Shown here in pieces: positions 44,671 through 54,274 of a stretch of 64,000 nucleotides of DNA. Position numbers and translations under genes: made by a program. The DNA is taken from NCBI GenBank assembly GCA_035294125.1, contig DATGLM010000048.1:186001-250000 (forward strand). Direction: 5' to 3'. The DNA comes from CADDYT01 sp035294125. Lineage in GTDB: Bacteria; Chloroflexota; Ktedonobacteria; Ktedonobacterales; Ktedonobacteraceae. How positions within the stretch are numbered: position 1 is the first letter of the stretch; each line of letters opens with the position of its first letter. The notes below the pieces were generated by a model. That model was not told where the DNA came from. It worked only from the letters and a program-made list of their open reading frames with translations, and ran no database searches.

Positions 44671-44937
44671 CTAGCCGGGTGGATAATTATCACCTTTTTC
44701 GGCAACTCTCCCCAATTTCTTCTTCGGCGGCGGTTCTTCTGGCACATCTTCCAACAATTCCGTTATGGGAACACCCAGAGCTTTCGCTATTTTATCCAGC
44801 GTCTTCAATGATGCATCATGCTGGGGATTGTGCCAGATAGCCTGCATGGTCTTCAAATTGATGTCCGCCGCTCTCTGCAAACGGGACATCGTGAAGCCTT
44901 TGGCCTGCGCAACCTCTTTAACACGCAAACGTCTCAT
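44671..44937 (-). CDS. Small XRE-type helix-turn-helix regulator
   Basis: An 88-residue DNA-binding protein. The Cro/CI helix-turn-helix covers residues 4-60: RVKEVAQAKGFTMSRLQRAA, then INLKTMQAIWHNP and LKTLDKIAKALGVPITELLE. This form is common in single-domain Xre regulators. The Lys/Pro-rich tail PEEPPPKKKLGR may contact DNA or a partner. The start at 44937 has GGTAGG before it; a longer frame to 44997 has no ribosome site. It is divergent from the HTH-like gene at 45100, so the shared 160-base gap may hold its operator. Confidence 0.83.
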   Translation of the reverse strand: MRRLRVKEVAQAKGFTMSRLQRAADINLKTMQAIWHNPQHDASLKTLDKIAKALGVPITELLEDVPEEPPPKKKLGRVAEKGDNYPPG

Positions 44938-44988
44938 GTATTTCCTACCCTTCACTCTGCTTTTTAATATGATACTAAACTCGACTAC

Positions 44989-45017
44989 TTGACACAATCC
45001 CTTTATAGTGGTATGTA
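44989..45017 (+). promoter_or_regulatory. Promoter candidate for the small gene at 45100
   Basis: TTGACA (44989-44994), 17-base spacer, TATGTA (45012-45017). The perfect -35 and spacing are good, the -10 is weaker. It overlaps the 5' region of the divergent XRE gene, so the two could regulate each other. Confidence 0.55.
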
Positions 45018-45099
45018 TTACATTAACATTACTCTATAGGTATCCTTCTCGGTGGCATAACAAATCAAATCCGACAAAAGACATAAAGAGGTAAAGGCA

Positions 45100-45345
45100 G
45101 TGTCATACATCAGTGAAGAAGGCAAAATCACCCTGCGCGACATTGAACGCAAGTACCGGCTTAGCACCTACGCCATCGCCGCCATCGCCTTCGTCGAGGC
45201 CAGCGTCATCTATCGTATGGAACAGAGAGGCCCGCTTCCTCGTAAAGTGGTCGAGCAAATCTTGCTCCGGCTCTCAGAAGTCACCGGTCAGGACTATTCA
45301 ATGGAGACAGTCGGCGGCTACTGGATTGAAAGAGATGAGGAATAG
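45100..45345 (+). CDS. Small HTH-like protein, function unknown
   Basis: An 81-residue protein starting with GTG, preceded by AAAGAGGTAAAGGCA. Residues 10-35 (TLRDIERKYRLSTYAIAAIA) and 45-70 (GPLPRKVVEQILLRLSEVTG) are helical, and the spacing resembles a short Xre-type fold with the pattern of a plasmid or phage repressor. The end GGYWIERDEE is acidic. I do not recognise a named family. The divergent XRE gene at 44937 suggests a regulatory pair. Confidence 0.6.
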   Translation: MSYISEEGKITLRDIERKYRLSTYAIAAIAFVEASVIYRMEQRGPLPRKVVEQILLRLSEVTGQDYSMETVGGYWIERDEE

Positions 45346-45602
45346 AGAACTACGCTTTTTTTTGCCAGGAAATCCGTGGAATGGCAAATTTTCTGCGTGC
45401 CAATCGCTTGATTAAGAGAGGGAGGTGCATACGCAAATCGGCCTGGGAAGCGCGCTCGGCCTGGAGCGGGGCGGAAGATACGAGTAATCACCACACACTT
45501 TTTCCTTGACACCTTCTCACTCCTATGCCTACACTGAACGAGTAGTGTTTCTGCCGCGATGAGAGCGAGCAGGAGTTTTGCAGAGAAAGCAGAGAGGATG
45601 CA

Positions 45603-47339
45603 ATGCAGATTTCGGATAAGGCAGAGGGGAATAAGCAGTTAGAGGGTTTTGAGGACTTTGTTGGCAAAATGTTGGAGGAGTGGAAGGTGCAGGGCTGCGC
45701 GGTGGCGATTATTAAGGATGGCGAGATCTTACTCTCAAAGGGATTCGGGCTGCGTAATGTGGCGGAAGGGCTGGAGGTGACGCCGGAGACACTTTTCCCC
45801 ATCGCCTCCTGTACGAAGGCGTTTACCGCTACGTCACTGGCTATTCTGGCGGACGAGGGGAAGGTGGATTGGGACACGCCGGTCAGGGCGTATCTCCCCT
45901 CGTTCAGGATGTACGATAGCTTCGCGACGGAGCGCATGACGCCGCGCGACCTGGTGACGCACCGTTCGGGCTTGCCGCGCCACGACCTGATGTGGTACAA
46001 CTCCTCGCGCACGCGCAGAGAGTTGTTCGAGCGTTTGCAGTATCTTGAGCCGAGCAAGGATTTGCGCGCGCTCTGGCAATACCAGAATCTGATGTACATG
46101 ACCGCCGGATACCTGGCTGGCGAACTGGCCGGGATGAGCTGGGAGGAGCTTGTGCGGCAGCGCATCTTCCAGCCGCTGGGTATGACAAACAGCCTCTTCG
46201 ACATTAACGAGGCAAAGGAATTGCCAAACTGCTCGCGCCCATACATCGAGCGCAACGACGAAGTGAAGGAAATGCCGTACTACGCCGCGCAGGGCGCTAT
46301 CGCCCCAGCCGGGGCGATAGTTTCGAGCATCAGCGACATGAGCAAGTGGGTGCTCCTGCATGCAAACAAGGGCAAGATCGGTGATGTGCAGCTTGTCTCC
46401 GAGGGGCAGATGATGCAGATGCACGCGCCGCAGATGGTGATGCAGGAGACGCATAAGTACGAAGAACTGGGCAACTCGACCTACGGCATGGGCTGGTTCA
46501 TCCACTCCTATCGCGGCCATACAATGGTCGAGCACGGCGGCAATATCGATGGCTTTAGCTCACTCGTCACCTTATTTCCACGGCAAAATATCGGCGTTGT
46601 CGTGTTGAGCAACATGGATGGCAACCCGCTTCCCTATATTCTCACCTACAACATCGGTGATCGTCTGCTTGGTTTAGACGAGGTTGACTGGAATGGGCGC
46701 TTCAGGAAGGAACACGACGAGTTGAAGGCTGGTGAGACGCGAGGCAAGGAGAAAAGCGAGACGGACCGCGTGCAGGGAACCGCGCCATCCCACCCGCTCG
46801 AAGCCTATAGCGGCGATTTTGAGCATCCGGGCTATGGCACCATGTCCATTGAGCTGGACGGCGAGCAGTTGAAGGCGATCTATAACTCGATGGAGTTCGC
46901 GCTGAAGCACTATCATTATGATGTCTTCGAGGCGCATATTGAGCGTTTCGATATTATGCTGAAGGTGTCCTTCTCCACGAATCCGCGAGGAGATATCGAG
47001 ACATTGAGCGCGCCGTTGGAGCCAATGGTGAGCGATATCGTTTTCAGGCGCGTGCCCGCTAAGAAAATGCTGGATAAGAGCTTCCTGGAACAGTTCACCG
47101 GCCTCTACGAAGTGATGGGCATGCCGCTGACGGTGGCGTTGAAGGGCGAGAAGGCGTTGATCGCATCGCTGCCCGGACAGCCAGATCAAGAGCTGGTCCC
47201 CTACAAGGGCATGGAGTTCCGCATCAAAGGACATTCCGGCTTCAGCGTCGAGTTCAAAAGCGATGAGGCGGGTGTCATAACCGAGGCCTTATTAACCCAA
47301 CCTTATGGAGCCTTCATTGCGAAAAAGCAGACGGCATAG
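45603..47339 (+). CDS. Class C beta-lactamase-fold serine hydrolase
   Basis: A 578-residue penicillin-binding-protein/beta-lactamase-fold hydrolase. The active site is complete: SCTK (69-72) with Ser69, YQN (160-162) as the YxN motif, and EHGGNIDG (about 309) as the HxG motif. The C-terminal part from about 395 (HPLEAYSGDFEHPGYGTMSI) is a DUF3471-like beta domain often fused to such hydrolases. There is no signal peptide, so it looks cytoplasmic and is more likely an esterase or D-aminopeptidase-like enzyme than a secreted lactamase. The start ATG has AGAGAGGATGCA. Its TAG is directly followed by the stop of the convergent pseudokinase gene. Confidence 0.9.
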   Translation: MQISDKAEGNKQLEGFEDFVGKMLEEWKVQGCAVAIIKDGEILLSKGFGLRNVAEGLEVTPETLFPIASCTKAFTATSLAILADEGKVDWDTPVRAYLPSFRMYDSFATERMTPRDLVTHRSGLPRHDLMWYNSSRTRRELFERLQYLEPSKDLRALWQYQNLMYMTAGYLAGELAGMSWEELVRQRIFQPLGMTNSLFDINEAKELPNCSRPYIERNDEVKEMPYYAAQGAIAPAGAIVSSISDMSKWVLLHANKGKIGDVQLVSEGQMMQMHAPQMVMQETHKYEELGNSTYGMGWFIHSYRGHTMVEHGGNIDGFSSLVTLFPRQNIGVVVLSNMDGNPLPYILTYNIGDRLLGLDEVDWNGRFRKEHDELKAGETRGKEKSETDRVQGTAPSHPLEAYSGDFEHPGYGTMSIELDGEQLKAIYNSMEFALKHYHYDVFEAHIERFDIMLKVSFSTNPRGDIETLSAPLEPMVSDIVFRRVPAKKMLDKSFLEQFTGLYEVMGMPLTVALKGEKALIASLPGQPDQELVPYKGMEFRIKGHSGFSVEFKSDEAGVITEALLTQPYGAFIAKKQTA

Positions 47340-49433
47340 CTAGATTTCAGGGCCAGGCAGGTGTGAGGCCAGCAGTGAGGGCGCAATAGCGCTTATCGGC
47401 ACGGCACCAAGCTGGACCATCACATCTGCCTCCTGCCCGCTGGCGGTAAATTGCAGGAAGGATTGTGCCTGCGCTGTTCCCGTTCCCAGAGTGTAGAGAT
47501 GATCAACGCCCCAGAACGGATACGAGCCGTTGAGCAGGTTCTGCGCGGTCGGCAGAGCGCTGTTGATGGCGAGCACCTGTACATTCGCCCCCTGCGCAGC
47601 GACCAATGGCACAATGCTAATCGCGCCCGGCACCGCGCTTACCGCCAGCACCACCCGTTCGGGCGTATCCTGCTTCAGCCTGAATCCCTTTACATGAATG
47701 GTGGCGTTATTCAGTACAAATGAACGAAAAATGGCATTAACGGCATCGCTTGCGGGACGGAGAATGACTGATACAGGCTCGTTAGGACCGCCAAGCTGCG
47801 ACCAGTTCGTGAGTTTCCCCTGGTAAATCGCCTGCAACTGCGCGCTGCTCAAGCCATTGATCTGGATATCGGGACTGACGATGACTGCATAGAGCGAAGC
47901 AGCGAGGGGGTGATCGGTGAGATTGCGCAGGGGCAGAGCCGTCAGGTCGCTGGCCGCGATTGTATCTTTATTCTGCTCTACAGCATTCAGGTTTTTGCGA
48001 TCGGTGCTGCCTCCCAGCGCAATCATTGCGCTGGAGCACGCGGATTGATAATCCCTGCTGATCTGTTGCAGCAGGAAAGCAAGGTTCAATGGAGCAGCGA
48101 CAGAAAAGCGGCCCGCAGCACAGGTAAAGGTGGATGGCCCTGGCGTGGCTGTTGGAGGAAGCGTTGGCACCGGCGTGGGCGGGCCGGGCGCGGGAAGCGT
48201 GGGAGTGATCGTCGGCATGGGATGCTTGTTTGTGCTCGTGGGGGGTGTGGCGTTTTTCAGCGGCCCGGCTCCCTGGTTCGTCCCGGTAGCGGGTCCTGTG
48301 TTCTCAACAGTTGGAGTGAGCAGCGGGCCGGGCGGGGCAGTAGCAGTAATGGCTGAAGCCGTGCTGGCAGGGGTGGCCGTAGAGCTATAATGCCAGAGTG
48401 GTAAATTGGTGAGCTGGTGAAATTGCTGCGGGAAGGAAAGCATAAATATGGAGGCGCTGGCAAGGCTGAGAAGTAGCACGGCAAGCGCCAGCATTGAAGC
48501 CGCCCGCGCCCACGTAAAGCGGGTGCGGCGCGCTCGCACGTTGACACGGCGCTCAGGCACATCAGGCGTATCGCAAATAATCTGTGGCGCATCGGGAACG
48601 ACGGCTGAGACAAGCGCCTGGGCAAGCCCGGCTGCATCGGGGAAACGAGCGTCAGGACTCTTCGAGAGAGCGACGCGCACCACCAGTTCCAGAGCCTCCG
48701 GCAGGTCAGGACGCAAAGCACGCAGCGAGGGTATCGGCTCGTCAGTGTGCTTCATGGCAATCTCTTCGGCACTCTCGCCACTGTAGGGAAGCTGGCCGCT
48801 CAGCAAATAGAAGAGCAGCACCCCTATCGCATAGATATCGCTGGCCGGGCGCACAATGCCCAGCGACTGCTCCGGGGCCATATAGGCCGGGTTGCCCATA
48901 TCAATCTCAGCCGTAAGTGGATCGCCATCGCGGTATATGCGCCGCATGCTAAAGTTCGTTACAATAAGGTCTTCCTCGCCACTTACCAGCAGACTGGTCG
49001 GCTGGATATTGCCATGCACGATGTTGTGCTCGTGGGCATATTGCAGGGCCGAACAGAGCTGTGTAACGAAGCGCATGACCAGTGGCAGCGGAAGCAAATC
49101 ATCCGGCTGGCGTTTGAGAAATGCTTCCAGCGTCTCCGCGCCCATCGGCATCAATGACACACTGTAGAGCAGGTCGGAGAGATCGCCGCCCACGCCGTAT
49201 TCCAGCAAAGGCTGAATATGCGGGTGCTGGCAGCGCCAGACCTTCTCCACTTCAGTGGCGAAGGCATCACGAAAACCGGTCGGGTCGGGAAAGTGGGGAC
49301 GATAGAGGCGCAGAATGACGTCATAGCCGCCCCGGGTCGTGGGACGAGCGCGATATGTCTCCACCATCCCCTCGTGAGATAAGCGTTCCAGTAAAAAATA
49401 ATTGCCAACCATTACGCCAGCGAGTTCCGCCAT
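47340..49433 (-). CDS. Membrane pseudokinase with PstS-like sensor domain (A)
   Basis: A 697-residue protein in three parts. Residues 10-285 have a Ser/Thr-kinase fold, but all catalytic landmarks are changed: VAIK Lys is lost (VILRLY), HRD is VHGNIQPTS (140-147), and DFG is TNFSM (159-163). GNPAYMAPEQSLG and SDIYAIGVLLFYLLSG keep the fold. A single membrane helix (about 312-332) follows. Outside, a Pro/Thr linker (about 345-435) leads to a PstS-like binding domain (CAAGRFSVAAPLNLAFLLQQ, LTNWSQLGGPNEPVSVILRP). Start at 49433 has GAGGAG. It is 31 bases after the sister gene at 49465, in the same operon. It probably senses a ligand outside and signals without phosphotransfer. Confidence 0.85.
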   Translation of the reverse strand: MAELAGVMVGNYFLLERLSHEGMVETYRARPTTRGGYDVILRLYRPHFPDPTGFRDAFATEVEKVWRCQHPHIQPLLEYGVGGDLSDLLYSVSLMPMGAETLEAFLKRQPDDLLPLPLVMRFVTQLCSALQYAHEHNIVHGNIQPTSLLVSGEEDLIVTNFSMRRIYRDGDPLTAEIDMGNPAYMAPEQSLGIVRPASDIYAIGVLLFYLLSGQLPYSGESAEEIAMKHTDEPIPSLRALRPDLPEALELVVRVALSKSPDARFPDAAGLAQALVSAVVPDAPQIICDTPDVPERRVNVRARRTRFTWARAASMLALAVLLLSLASASIFMLSFPQQFHQLTNLPLWHYSSTATPASTASAITATAPPGPLLTPTVENTGPATGTNQGAGPLKNATPPTSTNKHPMPTITPTLPAPGPPTPVPTLPPTATPGPSTFTCAAGRFSVAAPLNLAFLLQQISRDYQSACSSAMIALGGSTDRKNLNAVEQNKDTIAASDLTALPLRNLTDHPLAASLYAVIVSPDIQINGLSSAQLQAIYQGKLTNWSQLGGPNEPVSVILRPASDAVNAIFRSFVLNNATIHVKGFRLKQDTPERVVLAVSAVPGAISIVPLVAAQGANVQVLAINSALPTAQNLLNGSYPFWGVDHLYTLGTGTAQAQSFLQFTASGQEADVMVQLGAVPISAIAPSLLASHLPGPEI

Positions 49434-49464
49434 TTCTCTCCTCACAAACTAGAGTTTGCCTGCG

Positions 49465-51852
49465 TTAGATCGTCGGGCCAGGCGTATGCGAGTCCAACGC
49501 AGCCGGGAACAGGTCCTTGATCGAGATAACACCAGCGCTCGCCAGATCGAGGGCAGCGGTGTCTGTCGAGCAAAAGCTAATAAACGAGAGCGCCAGTCCC
49601 GTCGCCGCCTGCCTGCTGTAGAGATGCTCGATACTCCAGAAGGCATAGGCGTTGGTGGAAACGCTGGCAGCCGAAGGGGCCACGCCATTGATGGAGATTG
49701 CCTGCGCCCCGCTGACCGGCACCGAGGCCAGCGGGACATAGCTGATAGCCCCACTTGTATCCAGTACCTTCTGTGCCACCTCCTCATTGCTATCATTGTA
49801 CAGTACCGTACCGGCGACGCTTTGCTGCTTGCCCTTGAGTACATAGTCATCGAACAGCAGTTCTATCTCGGAACCGGCGGAGCGCGAGACGATCTTGATG
49901 GGTTCATCCGTACCGCCAACTTGCGACCAGTTCGTGATCTGCCCGCTATAGATGCTCTGAAGCTGCGCGGTCGTGAGATTGGTGATCTGCGTGTCGCTGT
50001 TGACGATCACGGCGTAGATGAGCGCCCCCACGCGATAATCTACCAGCCCTGCACGACCGGTGGAGGTGAGATCGGAGTAGGCGAGGCTCGTATTGCCACT
50101 CTCTACCGCGTTGAGACCTGTTTTGCTGCCCCCACCATTGATGGTGAAGCTCGCACTGCCGGAGCACTGGCTGTTGTAGCCACCCGTCAGTTGCTGGATA
50201 GCAGGCTGAAAATTGACCGAACCAGCCAGCGTGAGACTGCCGGACGCGCAGGCAAAAGGCGGCACAACCGGATTACTTGAAGCAGGCGTTGAGGCAATCG
50301 CCGGGCGCGTCGCCACCGGGATAGGAGGAGTAACTTGCGTTGTCTTCGTCCCGGTCGTTGGCGTAAGCGTTGCTGCCTGCTTAGCCGAGCCGCGCGCGCT
50401 CATAGTGGCTGTTTGAGCAGGCGTGGTTTGCCCGCTATTGGAACTATCAGGCAAGAGAAAAGAAGAGAGCAAAGCACCTAGCAGCCCGAGTAACAGTAAG
50501 ATTACCACCACAATTGGCAAAATCTTCTTCAGCCGGGCATTCCACTCGCCACCCTCTTTGCGTGGCCTCTCCGTCCTCTCCCTCTTTGGTAAATCCTCGA
50601 ATACAACCTCCGATGGAGAGGATAGCTCTGGAACAGAAGCAGGGGGCAGGGCCGGAACCTCCTGCTCCGGTTCCGGTACCACAGGATTATTGCTCAGATA
50701 CTCGGCAGCAGTAGAAGGCACATCTCCCTGTTCTTGCCCGCTCGCGATTAGGGGCAGCGGTGACCACTCAACGGGATCAGCCGACCAGAGTGGTGATGGC
50801 AAGACAGGAGGCTCTTCCCGCACACCGGGGGTCGGCTCGGTACTGGCAAAGGCAAGATAGGCGGGCAGCGGTGTTTGCGGATCAACGGCAGTCGCTGATT
50901 GAGCAGGGGATATTTCCGGGGGAGATAGCGGCGGGGGAGTCAGCGGGCTACGTGTCGAGGTAGCGCCAGGTACCAGTTGTAGTTTCCTGGTTACAACGGG
51001 CCGGGCTACGGGTGAAGCCACGGGAGCAACAGTGACGGCTACTAGAAAGGCGTTGTAGAACTCATCGGCTGAGACAAACCGTTCATCTGAACGCTTCTCC
51101 AGCGCCATACGGAGAACGCCATCGACGGCATCGGAGATGGCAGGAACAATTGAGCGAGCCGAAGGAACTGGCTGACGCACGTGCTTGAGCAGCACCTCGA
51201 CAGGCGTCTGGCCGGTAAAAGGTGGTTGCCCGGTAAGGATACGGAAGAGCAACGCGCCCAGTGAGTAGATATCGGTGGCATGCCGCACAAGGCCCAGCGA
51301 TTGTTCCGGGGCTACATATTCAGCCGAACCCCAGCCGATGCGTGTCAGTGACTGCTGGCTGTCGTCGTAGCTATGCGCGATGCCAAAATCGGAGAGTAAC
51401 ATGCGGCCATCAGCGGCCACAAACACGTTAGTCGGCTTAATATTGCCGTGAATCACGTCGTGGTTGTGCGCGTACTGCACAGCGCTGCAAAGCTGCTGCA
51501 TAATCGGCAACGCCTGCATAGCGGAGAATTTGCCACCCACACGCTGGAACAGGTCTTCCAGCGTCCCCGTCACAACAAATGGCGTGACAAGGTAGAGCAG
51601 TCCCTCGCCTTCGCCATATTCGAGAAACGGTAAGATGTTTGGATGGTCAAATTGACCGATTTTTTCCGCTTCGACCATAAAATGCTCGCGGAAGGACTCG
51701 CTCCGGGCATAACCGGAGTGAAAGATTTTGACCCCTACCTCGTAGTTCCCTTCCCCTTTCTGGCGAGCGCGGTAGACATCCGCCACTCCTCCCTTGCTGA
51801 TACATTGCAGCAGGAGGTAATCACTCAGCATTACGCCTTCAAGATCAGACAT
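49465..51852 (-). CDS. Membrane kinase-like protein with PstS-like sensor domain (B)
   Basis: A 795-residue relative of the next gene. The kinase domain (10-275) keeps Lys42 (VGVKIF) and DFG (SDFGIA, Asp155), but the HRD Asp is Asn in VIHGNIKPTN (134-143). Catalysis should thus be absent or very weak, while ATP binding may persist. A long Pro/Ser/Glu-rich linker (285-440) precedes the membrane helix LKKILPIVVVILLLLGLLGA (441-460). The outer domain (about 535-795) resembles PstS-type phosphate-binding proteins (ITNWSQVGGTDEPIKIVSRS, PAIQQLTGGYNSQCSG). Start 51852 is chosen by matching MSDLEGVMLSDYLL to MAELAGVMVGNYFL of the sister; no strong ribosome site is seen. Confidence 0.83.
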   Translation of the reverse strand: MSDLEGVMLSDYLLLQCISKGGVADVYRARQKGEGNYEVGVKIFHSGYARSESFREHFMVEAEKIGQFDHPNILPFLEYGEGEGLLYLVTPFVVTGTLEDLFQRVGGKFSAMQALPIMQQLCSAVQYAHNHDVIHGNIKPTNVFVAADGRMLLSDFGIAHSYDDSQQSLTRIGWGSAEYVAPEQSLGLVRHATDIYSLGALLFRILTGQPPFTGQTPVEVLLKHVRQPVPSARSIVPAISDAVDGVLRMALEKRSDERFVSADEFYNAFLVAVTVAPVASPVARPVVTRKLQLVPGATSTRSPLTPPPLSPPEISPAQSATAVDPQTPLPAYLAFASTEPTPGVREEPPVLPSPLWSADPVEWSPLPLIASGQEQGDVPSTAAEYLSNNPVVPEPEQEVPALPPASVPELSSPSEVVFEDLPKRERTERPRKEGGEWNARLKKILPIVVVILLLLGLLGALLSSFLLPDSSNSGQTTPAQTATMSARGSAKQAATLTPTTGTKTTQVTPPIPVATRPAIASTPASSNPVVPPFACASGSLTLAGSVNFQPAIQQLTGGYNSQCSGSASFTINGGGSKTGLNAVESGNTSLAYSDLTSTGRAGLVDYRVGALIYAVIVNSDTQITNLTTAQLQSIYSGQITNWSQVGGTDEPIKIVSRSAGSEIELLFDDYVLKGKQQSVAGTVLYNDSNEEVAQKVLDTSGAISYVPLASVPVSGAQAISINGVAPSAASVSTNAYAFWSIEHLYSRQAATGLALSFISFCSTDTAALDLASAGVISIKDLFPAALDSHTPGPTI

Positions 51853-51991
51853 ACAACACCCCGTCAGACACTCAGCTTCTCTCGTTCTTCTCATGCCGCC
51901 AATACGGGTGACAAAAACGGTCAAATCACGCAGTATATCGAACTAAACGGGAGCTACTCTTTTTTTTGATGAAATCAGGACTTTAAGAGAG

Positions 51992-52312
51992 CTAAATCTT
52001 GAGGGCCAGGATGAGCACAATGGTGAGGATGTGCAACAGTTGATCGACCCAGATGTGGGTGATGAGCTTGTAGCGGGCTTTGAGCGTATCGATCACATAA
52101 TGGGTGACGAGCAGGAGAGCGATGGCGAGCAGCGATGGGTGGGCGAAGAGGATAAAGACGGCGGTATAGGTAGCGCAGTGGTAGAGATTGATCTCCCAGC
52201 TTTTGCCCTTCTCGACACTCATCCAGGTGCTTTGAAAGGCAAAATCTCCGACAAAGTGGCAGGCAAGCCAGATCAACAACACCCGGGTGGAAATGTCAAA
52301 CAGCATAGACAC
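51992..52312 (-). CDS. DUF3307 family membrane protein
   Basis: A 106-residue inner-membrane protein with about four hydrophobic segments. The DUF3307 pattern is visible: WLACHFVGDFAFQSTWMSVE, KGKSWEINLYHCATYTAVF, and LLVTHYVIDTLKARY. The family often lies near phage or regulator genes, and its function is unknown. The start has AAAGGAGCGTGTCT. It stands alone between the kinase-like genes and the polymerase-like gene. Confidence 0.83.
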   Translation of the reverse strand: MSMLFDISTRVLLIWLACHFVGDFAFQSTWMSVEKGKSWEINLYHCATYTAVFILFAHPSLLAIALLLVTHYVIDTLKARYKLITHIWVDQLLHILTIVLILALKI

Positions 52313-52410
52313 GCTCCTTTACCCTGTTTCCTTCCTGCTCGCAGTATACCCTTGCTTGAAGGATGGGTACTATGAGGTGGGTCTCGAAAAAAATGTGAGG
52401 TAGAGCACAA

Positions 52411-54093
52411 TTATGCTTTGTGGACGCGCCAGGGAGTGCCGGAGAGGACGCGCAGCAGGAGCAGGGCCGCGACCAGCATCCAGAAGCAGAAGGCAAGGTC
52501 TTGTTCGAGGAAGGAGCTATCCACCTGCCCCTGCAGCAGAGAAGCCAGCAGCGCCGCCCCAACGCCAAGCGTCATCCAACGCAGCGTCATCCATCCTCGC
52601 ACTTTGGCAGTTCGCAGGGAAGTGAGCATACGGACAAACAGCCAGCAGAAGAGGACAATTACGCCGATAAAGGCCAGCAGCCCGAAGATACCCATGCTTA
52701 CCCAGACCTGGAGAAAGATGTTATGCGGGTGCGAGAGGTCCGGCTCATCGTGCAAAGCCTCGTAGGCACCAGGCACCGAACCCCAGTAGTGATAGAGATT
52801 CGGGGTGTGACAGACAGTGTTCAGGCTATAGTGACAGAGCCAGTTCTCCATCCCATAGCCGAACCAGGGGCTGTTGTGAATCATGTTCAGCGCAACCTGC
52901 CAGAGGTAAAGACGTTTCGTAAGCGTGCTCACGCCGGTGGCGCTGGTATGCTCGTCAACTATAAAATTGATGACCCGGCTATGGAATACTATCGCAATCA
53001 CCGCAACGACAACGATAAATACCAGCCCGCCTACGAGCAGCACCCGGCGATTCGGGATAGAAAGCGCAACGACAAAAAGCAGGGCAGCCGCTATAGCGAG
53101 CCAGGCCCCACGTGACTGGCTCTGGTAGAGCACAAACAGGAGAGGGACATAGGCCAGGAGCAAGATGCCACGGAACCACCAGCTTTCCAGGATGACGTTT
53201 TTTCGTATCTTCGTCAACATCAATGCAAAGCCGATGGGCAAAGTATAGTCGAAGAGCAGACCGATGCTATTGGCGCTGCCATACATCGCATGTACGCGAT
53301 TGCTGAGATCGAGGGCAGGCAAATTGCTAAACAGGTCTCTGAGCACAAAATATTGCGCGAAGCCAATCAGGGCAACCACGAACGCGGTTGCCAGCAGGGC
53401 CAGCAAGAGACGGGCCACATCACGCCGGGTACGCAGGCAGACGAGCGCCAGCGAGAGATAGAGCAGCGGATCGAAGACCTCTTCGCGAAAGGCACGCAGG
53501 GCGACATGCCGATCATAGGCGATGACGATGGAAAAGGCCGCAGCCAGAAAGAAGACAAGAATGGGCAGGGCAAACGGGCCGAGATGGTCGCGCAGGTCGC
53601 GCCAGAGCGAGGTCAGGGGCCATCTGTCATGCAGGAAAACGAGCTGGAGCAGAAAGACCACGACACAGACAGCCAGCGCAATCTCGGCAATACTGAAGGC
53701 GTAATGGCTATAAACCGTCTTTTGCAAAAGGTAGTACGGAAGAGCCAGGGGCAGCAGCGCCAGCGCAAAGTTCAGCCGATACCAGCACAAGACGCCAAAA
53801 ATAAGCAGGAAGGGAAGCGAGATCAACGGGTTGAGGCGAAATATATAGCCCGACCCCAGATTGGTATTCCCCACGATATAGTAGAGGAGCATCGAGAGAA
53901 TCAATGTCCCTTCAACCAGACGATCATGCCAGAATGGCGAGAGATTTTTGAATAAACGGTCATGTTCCACGGGAGGAGCGCCCGGCGTTTCTGCTTCGTT
54001 ATTCCCCTGCCTAATAGCTTCCTGTACTCTCTGTCCGTTCTGTACATCCTGTGAAATATCGGGTACAGGAAAAGGTGCTTTCTGCCAGTTCAT
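52411..54093 (-). CDS. O-antigen ligase/polymerase-like membrane protein
   Basis: A 560-residue membrane protein with about 12 hydrophobic segments. It has the Wzy_C (O-antigen ligase) region: a large loop with PWFGYGMENWLCHYSLNTVC and DLSHPHNIFLQVWVSMGIFG, where the 'HxHN' stretch is the family signature, and Arg in SQSRGAWLAIAAALL earlier. Such proteins join or polymerise surface glycans using lipid-linked sugars. The cytosolic N-terminus (about 40 residues) is polar. No other polysaccharide gene is near, so the product is not known. Start follows AAAGCAATCT, which is weak. Confidence 0.85.
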   Translation of the reverse strand: MNWQKAPFPVPDISQDVQNGQRVQEAIRQGNNEAETPGAPPVEHDRLFKNLSPFWHDRLVEGTLILSMLLYYIVGNTNLGSGYIFRLNPLISLPFLLIFGVLCWYRLNFALALLPLALPYYLLQKTVYSHYAFSIAEIALAVCVVVFLLQLVFLHDRWPLTSLWRDLRDHLGPFALPILVFFLAAAFSIVIAYDRHVALRAFREEVFDPLLYLSLALVCLRTRRDVARLLLALLATAFVVALIGFAQYFVLRDLFSNLPALDLSNRVHAMYGSANSIGLLFDYTLPIGFALMLTKIRKNVILESWWFRGILLLAYVPLLFVLYQSQSRGAWLAIAAALLFVVALSIPNRRVLLVGGLVFIVVVAVIAIVFHSRVINFIVDEHTSATGVSTLTKRLYLWQVALNMIHNSPWFGYGMENWLCHYSLNTVCHTPNLYHYWGSVPGAYEALHDEPDLSHPHNIFLQVWVSMGIFGLLAFIGVIVLFCWLFVRMLTSLRTAKVRGWMTLRWMTLGVGAALLASLLQGQVDSSFLEQDLAFCFWMLVAALLLLRVLSGTPWRVHKA

Positions 54094-54274
54094 AGATTGC
54101 TTTCACCCTGAATTTCAGGTATTTTTACTTACCCTGGTCTAACAGCATTGTACCACGCCCGTCCAGCAAACGACGTATTTCTATGTTTCGATAGGACTTA
54201 AGGATAAGCTCAGCAGCAGGAGGAAGAGGGTGCTGTCCTGCCTGGCCCTGACATGATAGAGCTAAAGCCAGTCA

